A stretch of 64,000 nucleotides of DNA from Actinopolymorpha rutila (GCF_013407855.1 NZ_JACBZH010000001.1:1426001-1490000), one strand, 5' to 3'. Shown: positions 25,938-34,794, numbered from the stretch's first letter. A program made the numbers and translations. Notes: generated by a model not told the origin, from the letters alone.

Positions 25938-28123
25938 ACGCCAGCAGCAACTCGCCGGTACGCGCGAACCCGAAGTCGAACCAGAGAACTGGTCGCGCCC
26001 GCACGCCGTCCCGGCCACGGAGGGCTCGAGGCCTGCCGATCGTCCCGGTGTTCCTGCTCGCGGTCCTCCTCTGCGTTCTTCTCCTCGACGGCTACGTACA
26101 CAAAGTCCCGGCCACCGAACATCTGCCTTACATGGTGGCCTCCGACTGGGTGCCCGAGAAGGTCCTGAGAGGCGGCCCCGTCCTCGACGCGACCGGATCC
26201 ACAATTCGTACGTACCGCGTCCCGAAGAAGACCATCGTCCTTACCTTCGACGACGGCCCGGACCCGACGTGGACACCGAAAATTCTCAAGGTCCTGAAGA
26301 AACACAAGGTGCACGGCACCTTCTTCGTCGTCGGTCAGCTGACCGTTCGGTACCCCGGCGTTGTCCGTGATCTGGTCAATTCAGGACAGGATGTCGGCCT
26401 GCACACCTTTTCTCGCCCGGATATCCTTCGCGGCTCGAAGGCGGACATCGACGGCGAGCTTGCGCGTTCCCAACTGGCGCTGGCCGGTGCCGCCGGAATC
26501 ACCAGTTCACTTGTCCGCCCGGCGGATTCGTCCGTCCCGGACAGGCTGGACAACCTCTCCTGGCCGGCCGTCCAATACCTTGGGTCCAAGGGATACCTCA
26601 CCGTCCTGAACGACACCGGCAGCGAGCACTGGCTACGCACGGCCGTTCACGGCGCCGCGAACCGTCCAGTGCCGGAACCGACCGGCCGGAGCGCCGTGGT
26701 GCTCATGTACGAATCCGGAGACAAGGTGGCGCAGACGGTCCATGCACTGGATGTGCTCATCCCCAGACTGCAGGCCAGAGGCTACCGGTTCACCACCCTC
26801 AGCAAGGCCATGGGAGCCGAGAGCTTCGACCATCCCCCCACCAGCGCCGGGCTCTGGAAGGGCAGGGCATTCGTCGCCGCGGTCCAGCTTTCCCAGGTGG
26901 CCGTACGAGGTTTGTTCGTTCTCCTGGCAGTCACCGGCCTCCTGGTGCTCTTCCGGCTTGTGATGATGCTGGTGTTTGCCCGGCGCCACGCCCGCGTACG
27001 CAACGACCCGGACTTCTCCTGGGGACCTGACGTCATCGAACCGGTCAGTGTCGTGGTTCCCGCGTACAACGAACGCGAGTGCATCGCCAACACGGTGCGT
27101 TCACTGGCGGCGAGCAATCATCCGGTCGAGATCATCGTGGTGGACGACGGATCGACCGACGACACCGCCGAGATCGTGAAATCCCTTGGCCTGCCCGGGG
27201 TCACGCTCGTACGGCAGCCCAACAGTGGCAAAGCCACCGCGCTCAACACCGGCATCGCATGGGCTTCGTACGAGCTGATCGTGATGATGGACGGCGACAC
27301 CGTTTTCGAGCCCGCGACGGTGCACAACCTGGTACAGCCCTTCGCCAACCCGCGAGTCGGGGCAGTGGCCGGCAACGCGAAGGTCGGCAACCGCGATCGC
27401 GTGATCGGCAAATGGCAGCACATCGAGTACGTCATGGGCTTCAACCTCGACCGGCGCATGTACGACCTGCTTCGCTGCATGCCCACCATCCCGGGTGCCG
27501 TCGGAGCGTTCCGTCGCACTGCCCTGCGGGATGCCGGGATGATGACCGAAGACACGCTTGCCGAAGACACCGACATCACCATGGCGCTCCACCGCGCCGG
27601 CTGGGACGTGGCGTACCAGGAGAACGCCTTGGCCTGGACGGAGGCGCCGGGCACGATGACCCAACTGTGGCGGCAGAGATACCGCTGGAGCTACGGCACC
27701 ATGCAGGCGATCTGGAAGCACCGCCGCTCGCTGATCGAACGCGGACCCTCGGGCCGCTTCGGGCGGGTCGGGCTGCCACTGATTTCCGTGTTCCAGGTTC
27801 TGGCCCCACTGCTCGCACCACTGGTCGACATCGCTGCTGTCTACGGGCTGGTGTCCCACAACCCCTGGCGGACCCTGCTGGTATGGGCAGGGCTGTTGGG
27901 CGTACAAGCCATATCCGCGGCCTACGCCTTCCGGCTCGATCGCGAGGACCTGCGCAGCCTCTGGGCGTTGCCCCTGCAGCAGGTGGCCTACCGGCAGGTC
28001 ATGTATCTCGTGCTGCTGCACTCGTGCATCACCGCCCTGACCGGAAATCGCCTGCGTTGGCACAAGCTCAGGCGCACCGGCGAGGTTGGTGCACCACCTG
28101 GACCGGCCGTTCGGGCGTCCTGA
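25934..28123 (+). CDS. Fused NodB-like deacetylase / family 2 glycosyltransferase, membrane-bound
   Basis: A 729-residue protein starting at the GTG within the upstream stop codon. It has an N-terminal membrane anchor (about residues 37-53), then a NodB-homology domain (about 95-295), a membrane span (about 322-348), a GT2 catalytic domain (about 368-600) and three or four C-terminal spans. GT2 motifs are intact: DDGSTDDT (404), DGD (453), TED (538) and QRYRW (581). The deacetylase domain keeps TFDDGPD (104-110), but His-x-x-x-His is HTFSR (Arg161 for the second His) and the late LMHD motif is LMYE (257-260). The enzyme probably polymerises a beta-linked surface polysaccharide, with the NodB half non-catalytic or altered. 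Confidence 0.88.
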   Translation: MNASSNSPVRANPKSNQRTGRARTPSRPRRARGLPIVPVFLLAVLLCVLLLDGYVHKVPATEHLPYMVASDWVPEKVLRGGPVLDATGSTIRTYRVPKKTIVLTFDDGPDPTWTPKILKVLKKHKVHGTFFVVGQLTVRYPGVVRDLVNSGQDVGLHTFSRPDILRGSKADIDGELARSQLALAGAAGITSSLVRPADSSVPDRLDNLSWPAVQYLGSKGYLTVLNDTGSEHWLRTAVHGAANRPVPEPTGRSAVVLMYESGDKVAQTVHALDVLIPRLQARGYRFTTLSKAMGAESFDHPPTSAGLWKGRAFVAAVQLSQVAVRGLFVLLAVTGLLVLFRLVMMLVFARRHARVRNDPDFSWGPDVIEPVSVVVPAYNERECIANTVRSLAASNHPVEIIVVDDGSTDDTAEIVKSLGLPGVTLVRQPNSGKATALNTGIAWASYELIVMMDGDTVFEPATVHNLVQPFANPRVGAVAGNAKVGNRDRVIGKWQHIEYVMGFNLDRRMYDLLRCMPTIPGAVGAFRRTALRDAGMMTEDTLAEDTDITMALHRAGWDVAYQENALAWTEAPGTMTQLWRQRYRWSYGTMQAIWKHRRSLIERGPSGRFGRVGLPLISVFQVLAPLLAPLVDIAAVYGLVSHNPWRTLLVWAGLLGVQAISAAYAFRLDREDLRSLWALPLQQVAYRQVMYLVLLHSCITALTGNRLRWHKLRRTGEVGAPPGPAVRAS

Positions 28124-28155
28124 CCGCCGTCGCGAGGACGACCTCGACAGTTCGA

Positions 28156-28479
28156 CTACTGTGAGCCCGGCGGACGATAGCTGGTCGAACGCTTCGAGGC
28201 CTGGTCGATCTGCTCTGGCGTCAGCAGCACCGTTGTCCTCGTGGTGGCACCGCCCGCGGCGTCGACGACAAGTCCCACCGCCGCCGCAGCCTCGTCGTCG
28301 GGGAGGTCGAGGATGGCGACCACGTCGTACTCGCCGAGGCAGAAGTAGTAGGCCCCGAGTTCCCCGCCAAGGCTGCGAGCCATGTCCGTGACGGCTTCGC
28401 GCCGGGTAACGCCTCCCTTGCTCCGGATTCCCTCGGCGCCCTCACGGGTGTATGTCGACTGGATGAGGTACTTCGGCAT
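28156..28479 (-). CDS. GYD-domain protein
   Basis: A 107-residue protein with the ferredoxin-like GYD fold, named for the GxYD pattern seen here as LGEYDVVAILDLPDDE. Start Met at 28479 follows GGAGGG. Found widely in actinobacteria and archaea without an assigned role; it may bind small ligands as a dimer. Convergent with the glycosyltransferase gene and 55 bases downstream of the hydrolase gene on the same strand, so probably cotranscribed with it. Confidence 0.85.
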   Translation of the reverse strand: MPKYLIQSTYTREGAEGIRSKGGVTRREAVTDMARSLGGELGAYYFCLGEYDVVAILDLPDDEAAAAVGLVVDAAGGATTRTTVLLTPEQIDQASKRSTSYRPPGSQ

Positions 28480-28533
28480 CGTCCCTCCCTGCATCGGCTG
28501 GATAGCGATTCGTTTCTCGTCCCGGCCGCCGTC

Positions 28534-29514
28534 CTAGGTCGACGGTCGTAGGTGCTCGGAGAACCAGTCGGCTGCCGCGCGGGCGGCGCGGTCGAACTGG
28601 TCTGTGTAGGCGGCGAAATGACCGCCGGGGAAGAGGACGAGCCGCTTCGGTTCGCCGGCGCGGTTGTAGGCCCCCAGCGCGAGATCGGTCGGGGTCACCG
28701 TGTCGTTGTCGCCGACGACCATCAGGAGGGGCGTCGGTGCGACCCGCTCGACGAACGATCCGGGCTCGTACTCCGAGTACAGCTCGAGCGATCGCAGGGT
28801 GATCTCGTTCCGCCACCTGCGAAATCGCCACTGGTCCTCCGGAGGCGACTTCTGCCCGGTGAAGAACTCCCACGCGTCGGGGCTCGCATGGGAGGCGGCG
28901 CCACCCGCCGCCGGGTCGGTAGCCATCGGCACCATCTTCGGCGGTCCGCCGCGAAAACGTTCGAGGCGGTCGGCGTCGAAGGCGCGGCGCTGGCCGGCCA
29001 GCGCCTGCGGTGGGATCCGGCGCAACGTCGTCTGCCAGCCGCTGATCGTCGGCACCTGGGCGACGACGCAGCCGACCCGACGATCGATCGCGCCCACCAC
29101 GATCACGTGACCGCCGGCGTAGCTGGAGCCCCATATCCCAACGCGGTCGGGGTCGACGCCGTCGAGGGTCTGGGCGAAGGTGATCGCATGACGGTAGTCG
29201 CGCACCTGTGCCCACGGATCGAGTTCCTGGCGAGGCTCCCCGTCGCTGTCGCCGAAGTTCCGGTGGTCGTACGCGACCACGACATGGCCCGCGCTCGCGA
29301 CCGCAGCGGCGTACTTGTCGAGGTAGAACTCCTTCAGACAGTTGTAGCCGTGTGCCATCACCACCACCGGTGCCGCCGAGCCGTCGGACTTGGGGCGATA
29401 GAGCCAGCCGCGCAGAGTGGCTCCCTCCGCGTCGAACTCGATGTCACGTATCTCGTAGGCGGCGTTCTCGTCGGCCGCGGCGGTAATCCCGTCAGGCGAA
29501 CAGCTTGCGCCCAT
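28534..29514 (-). CDS. Alpha/beta-hydrolase (dienelactone/S15-like)
   Basis: A 326-residue alpha/beta hydrolase. The oxyanion strand is VVMAHGYNCL, the nucleophile elbow is GSSYAGG, the acid is in VVGDNDTVTPTDLA and the His is in FPGGHFAAY. The sequence resembles acyl-transferring or CocE/dienelactone-type esterases; the natural substrate is unknown. The Met at 29514 is chosen, with an in-frame GTG two codons earlier. It precedes the GYD gene on the same strand. Confidence 0.85.
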   Translation of the reverse strand: MGASCSPDGITAAADENAAYEIRDIEFDAEGATLRGWLYRPKSDGSAAPVVVMAHGYNCLKEFYLDKYAAAVASAGHVVVAYDHRNFGDSDGEPRQELDPWAQVRDYRHAITFAQTLDGVDPDRVGIWGSSYAGGHVIVVGAIDRRVGCVVAQVPTISGWQTTLRRIPPQALAGQRRAFDADRLERFRGGPPKMVPMATDPAAGGAASHASPDAWEFFTGQKSPPEDQWRFRRWRNEITLRSLELYSEYEPGSFVERVAPTPLLMVVGDNDTVTPTDLALGAYNRAGEPKRLVLFPGGHFAAYTDQFDRAARAAADWFSEHLRPST

Positions 29515-29812
29515 CTGCACAGGCTGCGTCCGCGGCCACTGTTCCGCATCCCCCTGTCGGCACCCCGAAGGCGGGGCCGAAGCCCGTAAGGTCACGAATG
29601 GCGTACGCCCCTCGCATAGTGAGGACCTGCGCTTTCCGGGCATCGAGTCGTGAGGCGCCGGTGGGCAAAGAACACTCGAGAAGTTGAGACGCGCAGCGGG
29701 GGTGCCGGCTGCGCGTCTCGGCTGTGCTGGAGAAAGGCAGAGGGCCTGGCCCCCATGGTCGACGACTCGACCATGGAGCCGAAGCGGGCCGCCACTGCCA
29801 GGGGTGCGAAGA
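29515..29812. other. Intergenic, no gene seen
   Basis: About 300 bases between the hydrolase start and the terminator of the surface-protein gene. Holds the hydrolase promoter. Open frames are short and compositionally unlike genes. Confidence 0.4.
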
Positions 29813-29848
29813 CCGGCGGCCGCCGCGCGCTGACGCGGAGGCCGCCGG
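29813..29848 (-). terminator. Hairpin after surface-protein gene
   Basis: CCGGCGGCC at 29813-29821 pairs with GGCCGCCGG at 29840-29848, 17 bases downstream of the surface-protein stop. Nine perfect GC-rich pairs but no T-run, as is common in actinobacterial terminators. Confidence 0.45.
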
Positions 29849-29864
29849 CCGACCAGCCATCCAA

Positions 29865-30821
29865 TCAGGCGATCGTCTGACCCGCCCGACGGCGCCGCAT
29901 CAGAACGGTGCCGAGTCCGGCCGCAGCCAGAGCCCCCGCACCACCGGCAGCAAGACCGGTGTTGGGAGCGGTGGAGCCACCGTCACCGCCGTCGACCGCA
30001 CCCACCGGGTCGGGCGCAGCCACCGAGTTGGGCGCAGCCATCGAGTTGGGCGTGCGCGCCGAGTTGGGCGTGCGCACCAGGCCACCCGGGTAGCCGGCCC
30101 CCTGGGACGACGAACCCTCAGCCGTTGCGGAGTTGTCCTTGCCGGCAGCGGAGGCACCTGCCACAGTGCTCTGGTTCTGCTGAGTCGCCGACTGCTCCTG
30201 GGCAACTTCGACCCAGTTGTCCTTCACCAACTGGTTGCCGCAGCCGATGTTCAGGACGATCACCGCAGCCTGTCCCTGCTTGCTCGCGTTCGACTGCTCG
30301 GTCTGCTGGAGCACCTTGGAGATGTTCTCCTCGGAACCCTTCTTGGAACCCTTCTTGGAATCCTTCTTGCCGGGGTCGGAGCCCTTCGGGTCCTCGCTGC
30401 TGTAGTGACGGTTGACCTGATCCTTGTTGCTGTCCTTCTTGCTGTACATGCCGTTGTTGCCCTGGTCGCCGGACCCGTTGGCGTCGCCGGGAGCCGCGTT
30501 GGCGTCGCCGGGAGCCCCGGTGGCGTCGCCGGGAGCCGCGTTGGCGTCGCCGGGAGCCCCGGTGGCGTCGCTGGAGGGCTTGGAGGGCGGTCCGGCCGCA
30601 TCCTTGCCGCCGTCGACCTTGTGGTCCCACTTCTTGTGGCTCTTGTCGTAGATGCAGGTGATCTTGATGTCGCCACCGGGGTAGCCGAGGACCTGCTCGC
30701 TCTGGTCACTCGGCGTCTGCGGAGCCGCGGTGCCTGCCAGTGCAATCCCCGGGGTCGTGACGAGTACCGCCGCGGACGCTGCCGCGATACCGAAAGCCTT
30801 CTTGCTGAATATGCTGGACAT
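29865..30821 (-). CDS. Secreted, repeat-bearing surface protein with LPXTG-like anchor
   Basis: A 318-residue exported protein. The signal peptide has a basic start (SSIFSKKAFG) and ends at about ALAG (residue 30). A repeat block APGDANA/APGDATG spans about residues 80-115. A Lys/Ser/Asp-rich segment follows (KKDSKKGSKKGS), and the C-terminus has the sorting-signal layout APNTG (285-289), a hydrophobic run and RRRR. The motif departs from LPXTG; LAXTG-type signals are used by actinobacterial class E sortases, so anchoring by such an enzyme is likely but unproven. No sortase gene lies in the window. A long intergenic region upstream carries its promoter. Confidence 0.75.
   Translation of the reverse strand: MSSIFSKKAFGIAAASAAVLVTTPGIALAGTAAPQTPSDQSEQVLGYPGGDIKITCIYDKSHKKWDHKVDGGKDAAGPPSKPSSDATGAPGDANAAPGDATGAPGDANAAPGDANGSGDQGNNGMYSKKDSNKDQVNRHYSSEDPKGSDPGKKDSKKGSKKGSEENISKVLQQTEQSNASKQGQAAVIVLNIGCGNQLVKDNWVEVAQEQSATQQNQSTVAGASAAGKDNSATAEGSSSQGAGYPGGLVRTPNSARTPNSMAAPNSVAAPDPVGAVDGGDGGSTAPNTGLAAGGAGALAAAGLGTVLMRRRRAGQTIA
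30478..30574. repeat. 21-bp tandem repeats coding for APGDA(N/T) units
   Basis: About four and a half copies of a 21-base unit (GCGTCGCCGGGAGCC plus a variable hexamer alternating GCGTTG and CCGGTG). They encode the alternating APGDANA and APGDATG repeats in the surface protein on the complement strand. Nearly perfect copies imply recent expansion and length variability. Confidence 0.8.
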
Positions 30822-31188
30822 TGTGATACCGACTCCTTGTAAAACCTGGCCCGATTTCTACAACTGGCTTTCTTCCATGCATGCTTGAGTCATTAAACGG
30901 AGTTCTCGCTTCTCGAAAGTTCTTAGGAGTGTTTTAAGTGAATACCATTTGAAGAATGCACGCCAAAAGACGGCTAATTGTGTGGCGAGAAGAATTGCGT
31001 CTCTTCTGCCGAAACCGAGCCGAAACCACTGATGTTGGGGGTCCTGGGATAGCCGTAGCTCCGCACGCGTGTCGCCGACTGTCGTTAGTCGCGTCTCATC
31101 CGAGCGGTGCGTGGCGTGTCGAAGCCCAAGGGCGGCGAGGCTGGCCGCTGGGACGGAACTGAGGCGGAGCGAATCCCCCGGGGGACTG
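30822..31188. other. AT-rich intergenic, promoter region of surface-protein gene
   Basis: This 367-base stretch holds the most AT-rich block of its surroundings (about 30850-31020). The surface-protein start lies at its lower edge behind AAGGAG, so a strong promoter is likely in this block, but I could not assign -10/-35 boxes with confidence. An open frame on the complement strand (30858-31451) has no domain likeness. Confidence 0.45.
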
Positions 31189-31638
31189 ATGGAACGGAAA
31201 CCAGAGGCTGGTCCGAGCGCTCCGACGTGGTACCGCGTCGAGTTGATCTTGATGACCGAGCCGTTCGACGGGTGGCGGCTGTATGTCGACGGGGACGTGG
31301 TGGCCAGTTGTGGCCGGCTGGAAGCCGACGTGGCCAAGGCGTGGGGGAGCGCGCAGTTGGGGCGTGAAGTGACCTGGGTTCCGGGGTGGCCCAGGCAGGA
31401 GGATGCCTGCTGGTACTGGGTGGCCGAGCCGATGCCCGGCCTGAGTGCCACGGAGGCCGAGCGGGTCCTGACCCAGCTTCTGCACGCTCAGGCCGCTGGT
31501 GACTTCACGCGGATGGCCGCCATCCGTGCTCGGCTGCATCCGCACCAGGTGGTTGCTGTCGTCGCCGCTGCGGAACGTCAGCTGGCCGAGCGGCTGATCC
31601 GCGAAACCGAGATTGTTCTTGACCTGGAGTCTCGGTAG
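31189..31638 (+). CDS. Hypothetical protein
   Basis: A 149-residue soluble protein that I do not recognise. The first half is beta-rich (WYRVELILM, WRLYVDGDVV), and the second half is helical and rich in Ala/Arg/Glu (AERVLTQLLHAQAAGDFTRM). A Trp-rich stretch sits in the middle (VPGWPRQEDACWYWV). ATG at 31189 follows GGGGG. The next gene encodes a MazG-like protein in the same direction. No function can be given. Confidence 0.55.
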   Translation: MERKPEAGPSAPTWYRVELILMTEPFDGWRLYVDGDVVASCGRLEADVAKAWGSAQLGREVTWVPGWPRQEDACWYWVAEPMPGLSATEAERVLTQLLHAQAAGDFTRMAAIRARLHPHQVVAVVAAAERQLAERLIRETEIVLDLESR

Positions 31639-31735
31639 GGGTAGCCGTTCGACTGTGAGTACCGCCCCGAGTTCCAGCGTGCTCACCGTCTCCAGGGATA
31701 TTGGACCGCAACGGGTCGGTCCATACTGGTCCGCC

Positions 31736-32065
31736 ATGGATCTGGACGAGTACCAGCGTGGCGCCCTCCGCACCGCCGCCCCGCGGGACAAGAAGAACGA
31801 GCTGCTCCACCTGGTGCTCGGGCTGGTCGGTGAATCGGGTGAGATCGCCGAGAAGTTCAAGAAGTGGGTCCGCGATCTGGACAGCGACGAGTCTCGGATC
31901 GACCGGGACCACATTGCCAAGGAACTCGGCGACGTTCTCTGGTACGTCGCGGTGCTTGCGGACTACCTCGACCTGTCCCTGGACGACATCGCCACGGGCA
32001 ACCTCGCCAAGCTGGCCGGCCGCCAGCACCGTGGCGTACTGGGTGGCAGCGGCGACAACCGCTGA
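31736..32065 (+). CDS. MazG-like nucleotide pyrophosphohydrolase
   Basis: A 109-residue all-alpha NTP pyrophosphatase. The metal-binding ExxE pair is in LVGESGEIAEKFKKW and the second ExxD in KELGDVLWYVAVLADYL, the standard MazG order. It would hydrolyse nucleoside triphosphates to monophosphates plus pyrophosphate, typically for house-cleaning of noncanonical nucleotides. Single-domain length is normal for this branch. ATG at 31736. Confidence 0.88.
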   Translation: MDLDEYQRGALRTAAPRDKKNELLHLVLGLVGESGEIAEKFKKWVRDLDSDESRIDRDHIAKELGDVLWYVAVLADYLDLSLDDIATGNLAKLAGRQHRGVLGGSGDNR

Positions 32066-32205
32066 GGCACGAGCCCGCGAAACGTACGCCTGTGTCGGGC
32101 GGTCGCTGGGTCACAATCGACGGACAAGTAGCACGCGTGCGAGCCGATGGCGGCTGCGCTGATCCGGTAGGGGCAGACCATCAGGCACGAGAAAGGCTGA
32201 CCGTC

Positions 32206-32553
32206 ATGGAGCAGACGCCACAGGAGACCTTCCAGCGACATGTCGCCGCGCTGGTGGCCGGCGACCTCGACGCGCTGGTATCCGACTACGCCGAAGATGC
32301 GCTGGTTCTCACGGCGACCGGTGAGTACCGCGGGCGAGATGCGATCCGAGAACTCTTCGAGGGGCTCGCGAACGCGCTACCGCAGCTCTCCCTCGAAGCG
32401 AAGTCGGCGGTCTTCGCCGACAACCTGCTACTGCTCCGATGGAGCGCCGATTCGACTCTGAACACCGTCCCTGACGGAGTCGACACCTTCGTCTTCGACG
32501 CCGGACTCATCCAGAACCAGACGATCTCCTGCACGCTCACGCCCAAGGCCTGA
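32206..32553 (+). CDS. SnoaL-like / NTF2-fold protein
   Basis: A 115-residue protein starting with a four-residue lead then ETFQRHVAALVAGDLDALVSDY, the opening helix of the NTF2 fold, followed by GRDAIRELFEGL and the late strands. Members bind or cyclise small molecules, or act as ligand-binding domains; catalytic Asp/His residues are not clear here. The gene is followed by a nitrilase-family remnant on the opposite strand. Confidence 0.8.
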   Translation: MEQTPQETFQRHVAALVAGDLDALVSDYAEDALVLTATGEYRGRDAIRELFEGLANALPQLSLEAKSAVFADNLLLLRWSADSTLNTVPDGVDTFVFDAGLIQNQTISCTLTPKA

Positions 32554-32567
32554 AGCCGGCGATGTCG

Positions 32568-32968
32568 ACAGAGGATGCCTTCGTTGCCAGGCGGAAGCTC
32601 ACTGATGACCGTGCCGTCAGGAGCTACCGCCAGGGCACCGCCGAAGCAGCCGCCGAGGTCGGGCTCTGCCAGGTGGTTCACCATCGGGGCACCGACTCCA
32701 GCCCGTGCGGCCCGACCCGCATAGACCAGGCGTTCCTCGCGGTCCCACTGCGCCGCGTCGGCCACCTCGGAGTCGTAGCTGCGCGCGAAGGGGAACAGCA
32801 GCCAGTCCGGTTCGAGGTGGCGCAGTCGCTGGAGCCGGTCAGAGCCGTCTCGGAGAAAACGACCAGACCCGCGCCCTTGTTGGCAGCCTCCCTCGCCAGC
32901 TTCGTGATGCGGTTCAGGTTGGCAGCCTGGTCGGCGACCACGCGGTGGACAGCGAGCGCAGCTTTCAT
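32568..32968 (-). pseudogene. Carbon-nitrogen hydrolase remnant with internal deletion
   Basis: N-terminal part: starting at 32968, the frame reads KAALAVHRVVADQAANL then VVFSETALTG, the nitrilase-superfamily opening that carries the catalytic Glu. After about 42 codons the frame changes near 32840. The other frame then continues as LEPDWLLFPFARSYDSEV, AQWDREERLVY and NHLAEPDLGGCFGGALAVAPDG, which is the C-terminal third. The middle, about 120 codons with the catalytic Lys and Cys, is missing. An internal deletion leaving two out-of-phase ends is the simplest reading. It cannot encode an active amidase. Confidence 0.65.
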
Positions 32969-32982
32969 CGGACTCTCCCGGG

Positions 32983-33564
32983 TCAGAGCTCGCGCCAGGT
33001 CTCGGCGAAGCCCAGGGCAGCGGAACTCCCGAACCATCCCTCCGGCTGATGGACCTCCCCGCGGGCCGCGACGCCGTTCACGCGCACGTCGCCCGCGGCG
33101 CACGGGCAGGCGACGACCGAGGTCTCGAAGCCGGTGAGCTGCGTCGTCACCTGGAAGCAGTCGAGTACCTCCCGCCATTCGAGCTCGATCGTGGCGGTTG
33201 CGGTCACGCAGGTGATCCGGTGGAACTGGTCGCCGCCGGAGACCTCGACGAACCGGGCCGGAACCGGTGGGCCGGTCTCGATGCCGCGCCCACGGATCGT
33301 GTCGTAGTCGCGGTAGAAGTGCTCCCAGACGTACTCCGCGAGTTCGGGGTTGTCGGTGTGGATCCCGATCGGTGCGCCGGCGCCGAGCCCCGACTGCTCG
33401 GGATCGGCCCAGATCAGCAGAGCGCGCCCGGCGCCGACGGGCGAGTACCGCGCGGTCCACATGCTCGCCAGTACGACGATGTCGTCGCCGCCTGGGCGAT
33501 AGAGAACGATCATCGGGTTCTCGCCGGCGATCTTGATGCCGCGCTGAGTGATGGGCTCGTACAC
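32983..33564 (-). CDS. Hypothetical protein beside nitrilase remnant
   Basis: A 193-residue soluble protein. GTG at 33564 is chosen because AGGAGG lies at proper spacing; an in-frame GTG further upstream is possible. It begins YEPITQRGIKIAGENPMIVLY and has a DIVVLASMWTARY strand and a GIETGPPVPARFVEV segment. No known motif is recognised. The remnant of the carbon-nitrogen hydrolase follows immediately (15 bases), suggesting that the two once formed an operon, so this protein may have lost its partner. Confidence 0.65.
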   Translation of the reverse strand: MYEPITQRGIKIAGENPMIVLYRPGGDDIVVLASMWTARYSPVGAGRALLIWADPEQSGLGAGAPIGIHTDNPELAEYVWEHFYRDYDTIRGRGIETGPPVPARFVEVSGGDQFHRITCVTATATIELEWREVLDCFQVTTQLTGFETSVVACPCAAGDVRVNGVAARGEVHQPEGWFGSSAALGFAETWREL

Positions 33565-33684
33565 GCTTGCCTCCTGGTCTGCCGTCACCTCGCGCCGGCA
33601 GCATGACACGTCGCGGCGGCGGTGATGCTGGCCCGCGTTCGCCCTGGCGGATAGCTTGAGCAGCTGACGTCGAAGGAGTTCACG

Positions 33685-34647
33685 GTGGGAACACAGTCCG
33701 AGGTCGACTTCCGGGACACGGTAACGGGACGTCGGCAGAGCTGGCGAGGTGCGAAGAAGCACGTGAAGCGGGTCCTCGGCTGGCGGCTGCCGAACGCGGC
33801 GATGCGGGCGACGGTGTCCGCGGTTCGCCCGGAGCTGCGCCGGACGGGCCGGCTGCCGGCTCCGGCGGCGCTGCGTGAGGTCACGGGCGTCGTCGTCGAC
33901 GAGCGCTTCGTCATGCTGGGCCCGGCGGCATGTGTGGTGGCGAAGGAGCTGTACTGGGGCAAGGGGCGACGCCCCCAGGCAGCCGACGACTTCGCCGTCC
34001 GGATGTTCGCTGCTCTGGCCCGGCCTGCCGACGTGATGCTCGACATCGGTGCGTACACCGGGCTGTTCACGCTCGTCTCCACTACCGTCAACCCGAAGTT
34101 GGCGGCGCACGCCTTCGAGATCGTTCCCGAGGTCTACCGCATGCTCTTCGACAACTGCGTGCGCAACCGGGTCCTCGATCGAACGACGTTGCACCATGTC
34201 GGTCTCGGAGTTCCCGGCTCGACCGTGGACATGCCGATCGCCTCCGGCGACTCCGCCCTGCCGTGCTACTACTCCGTGGACATGCACTTCAGCGACGGCG
34301 TACCCATCGCCATCCGCTCCCTGGACTCCTTCACCGACGTTGCCGAGCCGGATGCGCGCGTGGTCATGAAGGTGGACGTGGAGGGAGGTGAGCACGCGGT
34401 GTTCGAGTACGGCCAGAAGTTCCTCGCCGCCCACCGGCCCGACATCCTGTGCGAGGTGCTCGAACACAGCGACGGAGCACGCCTGGCGGAGCTTCTCCAA
34501 TCCCACGGGTATCAGTTTCATCTGGTTCGCGATCACGACCTTGCTCCGGCGGGCGAACTCCGCCCGGACCAGCGGCACCGGGACTGGTTGTTCACCACCC
34601 GAGGCCCCGAGCAGCTGCGTGAACTCGGGATTCCGGTTGGCGATTGA
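33685..34647 (+). CDS. FkbM-family SAM-dependent methyltransferase
   Basis: A 320-residue protein with GTG start behind GAAGGAG. The SAM loop is VMLDIGAYTGLFTL, with the acidic ribose-binding AFEIVPEV downstream and the FkbM signature VVMKVDVEGGEHAVF near residue 235. The N-terminal 90 residues are a basic helical extension. FkbM-type enzymes O-methylate sugars or polyketides; the acceptor is not evident. Confidence 0.88.
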   Translation: MGTQSEVDFRDTVTGRRQSWRGAKKHVKRVLGWRLPNAAMRATVSAVRPELRRTGRLPAPAALREVTGVVVDERFVMLGPAACVVAKELYWGKGRRPQAADDFAVRMFAALARPADVMLDIGAYTGLFTLVSTTVNPKLAAHAFEIVPEVYRMLFDNCVRNRVLDRTTLHHVGLGVPGSTVDMPIASGDSALPCYYSVDMHFSDGVPIAIRSLDSFTDVAEPDARVVMKVDVEGGEHAVFEYGQKFLAAHRPDILCEVLEHSDGARLAELLQSHGYQFHLVRDHDLAPAGELRPDQRHRDWLFTTRGPEQLRELGIPVGD

Positions 34648-34794
34648 TTTCGGCGAGCCCCCGCAAGGCCCGCTTGACGCCATTCGCACGCTGTTCGACG
34701 GCAGTCACCTGTGGCTCACCAACGTCTACGGGAACTACATGACGGCGATCCATAGCTAGCTCTCCGGCCCGGCCATGCCGTCAAGCCGACGTTG

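Noticed and set aside
30858..31451. Complement frame ending near the surface-protein promoter
   Set aside because: No ribosome site, no domain, and it covers an AT-rich stretch better explained as promoter and a real plus-strand gene.
32104..32205. Open frame extending upstream of the SnoaL-like start
   Set aside because: Upstream residues are shadow translation of the MazG-like gene; the ATG at 32206 begins the fold.
34634..34759. Possible gene tail reading GEPPQGPLDAIRTLFDGSH and VYGNYMTAIHS after the FkbM gene
   Set aside because: Codon use looks gene-like and it may be a fragment of something, but it is about 40 codons with no start and no recognisable family.
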